64,000 bases of DNA from assembly GCA_963823105.1 (NCBI GenBank), contig CAWGKC010000005.1:930001-994000 (forward strand). The letters run 5' to 3'. Below the pieces are notes generated by a model. The model searched no databases, had not been told where the DNA came from, and saw only the letters and a program-made list of their open reading frames with translations. The position numbers and the translations under genes were made by a program. The stretch is from JAJYKC01 sp963823105. GTDB lineage: Bacteria; Acidobacteriota; Terriglobia; Bryobacterales; Bryobacteraceae. Shown one piece after another: positions 59,582 to 64,000 of this stretch (within the stretch, counting starts at the first letter, position 1; each line of letters starts with the position of its first letter).

Positions 59582-61990
59582 ATGGGTTATCCATCTGTCT
59601 GTGCAGTTACTTGTCTCGCCAGCGTGCTGGCACTTACTCAAGCCATGGCTCAAACGGAGCCGCAAACCGCCGGTCCCGCCGCCGCGGTCGACCGCCAGCC
59701 GGTCTCCGAGACGCCGCAGGGCGCGGTGCCGCGATTGATCCGTTTTAGCGGGGCCGTGAACGCAGCGGACGTCAAGGCCGGCGGCTCCGTCGGGATTGAG
59801 TTCGCCATTTACAAAGACGAGAGCGGCGGGGTCGCCCTCTGGTCGGAAATCCAGAATGTCGAGGCTGACGCCAGCGGGCATTTCACCGTGTTCCTCGGAG
59901 CGACCAAGAACGGCGGCGTGCCGCCCGATGCCCTCGGGATCGGGGAATCGCGCTGGGTGGGCGTCACTCCGTCCGGAGGAACGGCGCAGCCGCGCACACG
60001 CCTGGTGAGCGTGCCTTATGCGCTGCGCGCGGAGGAAGCTCTACGCATCGCGGGCGCTCCGGCCAGCGATTTCGTGCGCAAAGCGGACCTGACGGACTCC
60101 GTACGCGAGGCGATGCGAACGGCGAAGCCGGGCGCGGCCGCCGGGCAGGACGCGCAAGCCGCCGCGAGTGGACCGACTACCTTCGCCGGCAACAACACGA
60201 CCAGGATCGTGGCGGTTCAGCAGAACGGCACGGGGAAAGCGATCGTGGCTACGGCGACCAGCGGCATCGGGACCGTGTCTACGGGCGGCAGCACCGGCGT
60301 CTATGGAGGGGCGTCGGCGGCGACCGGAATCGGCGTGCAAGGAGTGGCAACCGCGACCACCGGCGCATCGACCGGCGTGCTGGGGACCTCCGCGAGCACG
60401 GCCGGCATTGGCGTTCAAGGCAGCGTCAACGCTCCAACCGGGAACGGCGTCTTCGGCGTGAACAATGCGACTACCGGGAACGCATTCGGCGTCAGCGGCA
60501 CGTCCTCGAGCGCCAGCGCGAACGCCGCGGGCGTTAATGGCTTCGAAAGCGCAATAACCGGTCAGGTCTTTGGAGTCAACGGGGCAACCCAAAGCACCGG
60601 AAACGGATCGGCAGGGGTTTCGGGCACCGAGAACGCGACCACAGGGCAAGTTGCCGGCGTCTCGGGGTTCGCGCAGAGCGCGGGTCAGTTTTCTGCCGGG
60701 GTCGAAGGCAACGAAGGCGCGACGACGGGGCAGGTGTTCGGCGTAAGCGGCGGAACCCAAAGCAGCGGCAGTGGGTCCGCCGGGGTCAACGGCTACGAAG
60801 GCGCGACGACGGGGCAGGTGTTCGGCGTAAGCGGCGGAACCAACAGCGCCGGCAACGGATCGGCAGCGGTGAACGGGTACGAAGGAGCCACGACGGGGAA
60901 CGTGTTCGGCGTCAACGGCGGAGCCCAAAGTACCACGAATGGATCGTCGGGGGTGAACGGCCACGAGGACGCAACGACGGGGACGGTGTACGGCGTCAGC
61001 GGTAACACGCACAGCGCTACCCAAAATGCCGCCGGTGTGAACGGCTTCGAAGGCGCAACGGCTGGGGCCGTGTTCGGCGTCAACGGAAATACCAACAGCA
61101 CCGGTCCATTTGCCGCGGCTGTAAACGGCTATGAGGGCGCGACAACAGGGCAGGTGTTTGGCGTCAGCGGTGGGACCAACAGCACCGGCAACGGATCGGC
61201 GGGAGTGAACGGTAACGAGAATGCGGCGACGGGAATCGTGTACGGCGTCAGCGGCGGAACCCAAAGCACCAGCAACGGATCCGCGGGGGTTGCCGGGAAC
61301 GAAAGCGCGTTGACTGGGACCGTGTTCGGCGTCAGCGGTAACACGGAAAGCGCCAGCCAGTTCGCCGCGGGGGTGTTTGGGGCTGCGAACTCGACCACGG
61401 GAATCGTCTTCGGCGTTTTCGGGGGAACGAACAGCACGACCGCGGGCGCCGCGGGGCTTAGCGGTTTTGAAGGCGCTACCACGGGCCAGGTGTACGGGCT
61501 GAACGCGGGCACCTCCAGTCCAAATGGCGTGGGGGTGAATGGATTCAATACCGGCGGCGGGCTGGCCGGTAACTTCAACGGTCCCGTGGCGGTCAACGGA
61601 AATCTAAATGTTACGGGCACGATTACCGCGGGCACTAAGGACTTCCGAATCGACGATCCTCTCGACCCCGGCCGCAAGTACCTCTACCACGCTTCCATCG
61701 AGTCGTCGGAGATGACGAATATTTACAGCGGCAACGTGGTGTTGGACCGGAGGGGCGAGGCCGTTGTGGAACTACCCGAATGGTTCGAGGCGCTGAATGG
61801 CGATTTCCGGTACCAGCTCACCACCATCGGCCGGGCCGCTCCGGTCTATATCGCGCAGGAGATCCGGAATCGGCGCTTCAAGATCGCGGGCGGCCGCGCG
61901 GACATGAAGGTGTCCTGGCAAGTCACCGGCGTCCGCCACGACCCTTGGGCGCTGGCCCATCCGCTGCAAGTGGAAGCGGAAAAGCCGTAA
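59582..61990 (+). CDS. Secreted glycine-rich fibre-like protein, paralogue 2
   Basis: An 802-residue paralogue of the protein at 57298. Signal peptide MGYPSVCAVTCLASVLALTQ ending AMA-Q; the same N-terminal domain (RFSGAVNAADVKAG, FAIYKDESGGVAL, PYALRAEEALRIAG); then, instead of irregular repeats, a regular array of 28-residue units (60533-61534); then the near-identical C-terminal domain (AGTKDFRIDDPLDPGRKYLY, ELPEWFEALNGDFRYQL). ATG 59582 was chosen over an upstream in-frame start at 59537, which lies inside the conserved hairpin and would spoil the signal peptide. Predicted to be an elongated, extracellular repeat protein. Confidence 0.8.
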   Translation: MGYPSVCAVTCLASVLALTQAMAQTEPQTAGPAAAVDRQPVSETPQGAVPRLIRFSGAVNAADVKAGGSVGIEFAIYKDESGGVALWSEIQNVEADASGHFTVFLGATKNGGVPPDALGIGESRWVGVTPSGGTAQPRTRLVSVPYALRAEEALRIAGAPASDFVRKADLTDSVREAMRTAKPGAAAGQDAQAAASGPTTFAGNNTTRIVAVQQNGTGKAIVATATSGIGTVSTGGSTGVYGGASAATGIGVQGVATATTGASTGVLGTSASTAGIGVQGSVNAPTGNGVFGVNNATTGNAFGVSGTSSSASANAAGVNGFESAITGQVFGVNGATQSTGNGSAGVSGTENATTGQVAGVSGFAQSAGQFSAGVEGNEGATTGQVFGVSGGTQSSGSGSAGVNGYEGATTGQVFGVSGGTNSAGNGSAAVNGYEGATTGNVFGVNGGAQSTTNGSSGVNGHEDATTGTVYGVSGNTHSATQNAAGVNGFEGATAGAVFGVNGNTNSTGPFAAAVNGYEGATTGQVFGVSGGTNSTGNGSAGVNGNENAATGIVYGVSGGTQSTSNGSAGVAGNESALTGTVFGVSGNTESASQFAAGVFGAANSTTGIVFGVFGGTNSTTAGAAGLSGFEGATTGQVYGLNAGTSSPNGVGVNGFNTGGGLAGNFNGPVAVNGNLNVTGTITAGTKDFRIDDPLDPGRKYLYHASIESSEMTNIYSGNVVLDRRGEAVVELPEWFEALNGDFRYQLTTIGRAAPVYIAQEIRNRRFKIAGGRADMKVSWQVTGVRHDPWALAHPLQVEAEKP
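60533..61534 (+). repeat. 84-bp tandem coding repeats (12 units) in fibre gene 2
   Basis: Eleven units of exactly 84 bases and a final one of 78, starting at 60533, 60617, 60701, 60785, 60869, 60953, 61037, 61121, 61205, 61289, 61373 and 61457. Each codes for 28 residues made of two 14-residue halves, such as GVNGYEGATTGQVF and GVSGGTNSTGNGSA. The register is unbroken, and units differ at many third positions, so the array is not very young. Confidence 0.85.
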
Positions 61991-61993
61991 CAC

Positions 61994-62068
61994 GAGCGCA
62001 GGTTCGATCTTCCGCCGGTCGCCGCTCTTTCCGCGGCAATCGAAACATGAGGTGAAAACGGCGAGTAA
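61994..62068 (+). pseudogene. PP-loop ATPase C-terminal remnant between fibre genes 2 and 3
   Basis: A more decayed copy of the scrap at 59293: ERRFDLPPVAALSAAIET, an in-frame TGA at 62048, then GENGE and a stop. It starts at the same distance (three bases) from the fibre-gene stop as the first scrap, showing that it was copied together with the fibre gene. Confidence 0.65.
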
Positions 62069-62083
62069 GCCGCGCTTACATAA

Positions 62084-62219
62084 GTACTGGTACGTCTCCC
62101 GGCGAGCACTGGAACCATGCCGCAAATAATTCGCGCAGAAAAAGGATCAGGCGGCTGAGATGGCGGGTATACTCTTTGAATAAGTTTGGAAGCTGGGGCT
62201 TCCATCCCATTCAAGGAGC
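62084..62219 (+). promoter_or_regulatory. Conserved leader of fibre gene 3
   Basis: GTACTGGTAC at 62084-62093, GGAACC at 62111-62116, AAGGATC near 62143, TATACT at 62168-62173, hairpin TGGAAGCTGGGGCTTCCA at 62187-62204 (identical to copy 2), and AAGGAG about ten bases before the ATG at 62229. Sequence between these elements has drifted more than the elements themselves. Confidence 0.65.
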
Positions 62220-62228
62220 GACTCAGTT

Positions 62229-64000
62229 ATGGGTTATCCATCTGTCTGTGTAGTTACTTGTCTCGCCAGCGTGCTGGCACTTACTCAAGCTCATGCTCAA
62301 ACCGAGCCTCAAACCGCCGGTTCCGCCGCCGTGGACCGCCAGCCAGTGTCGGAGACACCGCAGGGCGCGGTGCCGCGCTTGATCCGCTTTAGCGGGGCTG
62401 TCAACGCAGCGGAGGTCAAGGCCGGAGCTCCCGTCGGGATTGAGTTCGCCATTTACAAAGACGAGAGCGGCGGGGTCGCCCTCTGGTCTGAAATCCAGAA
62501 CGTCGAGGCCGACGCGGCCGGCCATTTCACCGTGCTCCTCGGAGCGACCAAGAACGGCGGAGTGCCGCCCGATGCTTTGGGGATCGGGGAATCGCGCTGG
62601 GTCGGCGTCACTCCGTCGGGAGGAACGGCGCAGCCGCGCGTGCGGCTGGTGAGCGTGCCCTATGCGCTGCGCGCTGAAGAAGCGTTGCGCATCGCGGGCG
62701 CTCCGGCCAGCGATTTCGTGCGCAAAGCGGACTTGACCGACTCGGTGCGGGAGGCGATGCGAACGGCGAAGACGGGCGCGGCCGCCGGCCAAGCCGCGCA
62801 AGCCGCGCCAAGCGGTCCTACCACCTTCGCCGGCAACACCACCAACCAGATCGTGCTGGTCCAACAATCCGGCACGGGGAAGGCGATCGTGGCGAAAGCG
62901 CCCACCGGCATCGGGACATCGTCAACCGGCGGAACCGCCGGTGTTTACGGAAGCGCGGGCGCGCCGAAGGGAATCGGAGTGCAAGGAGTGGCGACCTCCA
63001 CTACCGGCGGCGCATCCATCGGCGTATCGGGAATCGCATCCAGTTCGGCGGGGACCGGCGTCTCGGGACAGGGATCGGCATTCGGCGTCACCGGAACCGC
63101 TGCGAACGCCGGCGGGGTGGGCGTCAAAGGCACCTCCACCGATGTTACGGATCTCACGGGCGTCGACTTCGGCGTGCAGGGGATCGCGAACGATTCGGCC
63201 GGGGCCGGAGTGAACGGGACAAATAAAGCTCTTACGGGAAATAGCGTCGGCGTGCTCGGGACCACTTCGAGCACCGCCGGCATCGGCGTCGAGGGCAGCG
63301 TGAACGCGCCGTCCGGCGTCGGCGTCGGCGGCGTGAATAATGCGACGACAGGGAACGCATTCGGCGTCTTCGGCAAGTCTTCGAGCGCCAGCGCAAACGC
63401 CGCGGGTGTAATCGGCTACGAGGCCGCAACAACCGGTGCGGTGTTTGGCGTCGATGGCGAGACTTCGAGCATGGGCAGCCTTTCGGCGGGTGTGATCGGC
63501 AACGAAAACGCGACAGCCGGGCAGGTGTTTGGCGTCAACGGCAACACAGCAAGCACGGGCAACGGATCCGCCGGAGTTTCGGGCGGGGAGAACGCGACCA
63601 CCGGCTCGGTGTTCGGCGTCACAGGGTTCGCGCAGAGCACCGGCCAGGGATCGGCCGGGGTGAATGGATACGAAAACGCGACGACGGGAAACGTGTTTGG
63701 CGTAAGCGGCGGAACCCAAAGCACCGGTAGCGCGTCTTCGGGCGTAAACGGCTTCGAGGGCGCGACGACGGGGCAGGTCTTTGGCGTCAGAGGCGGTACG
63801 CCAAGCACCGGCAACGGATCCGCTGGGGTCAAAGGTTACGAAGGTGCGACCACGGGGCAGGTATACGGAGTAAATGGAAGCGCCTCGAGCACAACCTCCT
63901 TTGCGGCAGGGGTAAGCGGGTTTGAAGGGGCGTCGTCGGGTGCGGTCTTCGGCGTCACCGGAAGCACCAATAGCCCCACCAGCGGCGCCTCCGGCGTGAA
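62229..64000 (+). CDS. Secreted glycine-rich fibre-like protein, paralogue 3 (3' cut by window)
   Basis: Third tandem paralogue, open to the window edge (590 residues visible). Signal peptide MGYPSVCVVTCLASVLALTQ, as in copy 2; the N-terminal domain is shared. From about residue 190 to 335 it follows copy 1 closely (GIGTSSTGGTAGVYGSAGAP, ASIGVSGIASSSAGTGVSG), ending near the TNKALTG shared with copy 1; from there on it follows copy 2 (GVLGTTSSTAGIGVEGSVNA, NATTGNAFGVFG) and enters 28-residue repeats. The C-terminal domain lies outside. Confidence 0.78.
   Translation, partial: MGYPSVCVVTCLASVLALTQAHAQTEPQTAGSAAVDRQPVSETPQGAVPRLIRFSGAVNAAEVKAGAPVGIEFAIYKDESGGVALWSEIQNVEADAAGHFTVLLGATKNGGVPPDALGIGESRWVGVTPSGGTAQPRVRLVSVPYALRAEEALRIAGAPASDFVRKADLTDSVREAMRTAKTGAAAGQAAQAAPSGPTTFAGNTTNQIVLVQQSGTGKAIVAKAPTGIGTSSTGGTAGVYGSAGAPKGIGVQGVATSTTGGASIGVSGIASSSAGTGVSGQGSAFGVTGTAANAGGVGVKGTSTDVTDLTGVDFGVQGIANDSAGAGVNGTNKALTGNSVGVLGTTSSTAGIGVEGSVNAPSGVGVGGVNNATTGNAFGVFGKSSSASANAAGVIGYEAATTGAVFGVDGETSSMGSLSAGVIGNENATAGQVFGVNGNTASTGNGSAGVSGGENATTGSVFGVTGFAQSTGQGSAGVNGYENATTGNVFGVSGGTQSTGSASSGVNGFEGATTGQVFGVRGGTPSTGNGSAGVKGYEGATTGQVYGVNGSASSTTSFAAGVSGFEGASSGAVFGVTGSTNSPTSGASGV
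63408..63995 (+). repeat. 84-bp tandem coding repeats in fibre gene 3 (seven units visible)
   Basis: Units begin at 63408, 63492, 63576, 63660, 63744, 63828 and 63912, all exactly 84 bases, with the same 14+14 residue layout as in gene 2 (for example VNGYENATTGNVFG then VSGGTQSTGSASSG). The array continues past the window. Confidence 0.82.

Noticed and set aside
60533..61534. CRISPR-like array
   Set aside because: The repeats are contiguous, in frame, 84 bases with no spacers and lie within a coding gene.

Overview
The window is high-GC bacterial DNA that looks like an Acidobacteriota chromosome of the Bryobacterales/Solibacter type. This is an inference from gene families, not from a marker tree. 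The pointers are an Oar-like TonB receptor with an N-terminal carboxypeptidase-regulatory domain, TIGR03437-type and TIGR03118-type secreted proteins, a PEP-CTERM protein, a DUF2934 protein and SBBP-like repeats. No rRNA, tRNA or CRISPR array was seen.

Layout. 1-11.2 kb (+): the 3' end of rpoB, rpoC, malQ, mmsA, a GNAT acetyltransferase and a TIGR03118-like secreted protein. 11.2-25.8 kb (-): a polyamine/GABA block. Read from upstream it holds a TonB receptor, a class III aminotransferase, an APC permease, succinate-semialdehyde dehydrogenase, a second aldehyde dehydrogenase, a GabT-like aminotransferase and a PotDABC-type ABC importer; most are spaced by a few bases or overlap. 25.9-31.6 kb: an Abhydrolase_10-like protein, then a cluster of whole and decayed toxin-antitoxin modules with an RHS fragment. 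31.7-40.6 kb: CstA with a tiny YbdD/YjiX-like partner, secreted proteins, DUF169, an ornithine-cyclodeaminase-family enzyme, a cupin, HDOD and YkgJ proteins, and a divergent xylose-isomerase relative. 40.7-42.9 kb: an SBBP/TIGR03437 protein gene bracketed by 36-bp direct repeats. 42.9-47 kb (-): signal peptidase I, DUF2934, aspS and hisS. 47-52.3 kb (+): a truncated lipase, a choice-of-anchor-X-like secreted protein, galU and a PEP-CTERM protein. 52.4-56.5 kb (-): DUF3455, S9 peptidase, esterase and DUF1003. 56.5-64 kb (+): a PP-loop ATPase, then three tandem paralogous genes for secreted, glycine-rich fibre-like proteins, the last cut by the window edge.

The most novel-looking part is the 57.1-64 kb array. 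The three genes share a signal peptide, an N-terminal domain, a middle of 14/28-residue repeats and (where visible) a C-terminal domain. Each has the same leader, with a GTACTGGTAC element, a TATACT box and a hairpin just upstream of the ribosome binding site. Decaying scraps of a PP-loop ATPase C-terminus lie between the copies. The third gene looks like a mosaic of the first two.

A caution for all users: at least nine genes carry single-base frameshifts, nearly all extra bases, including aspS and hisS, which should be indispensable. The likeliest reading is residual insertion errors in the assembly, so the affected genes are annotated across the shift and not called dead.
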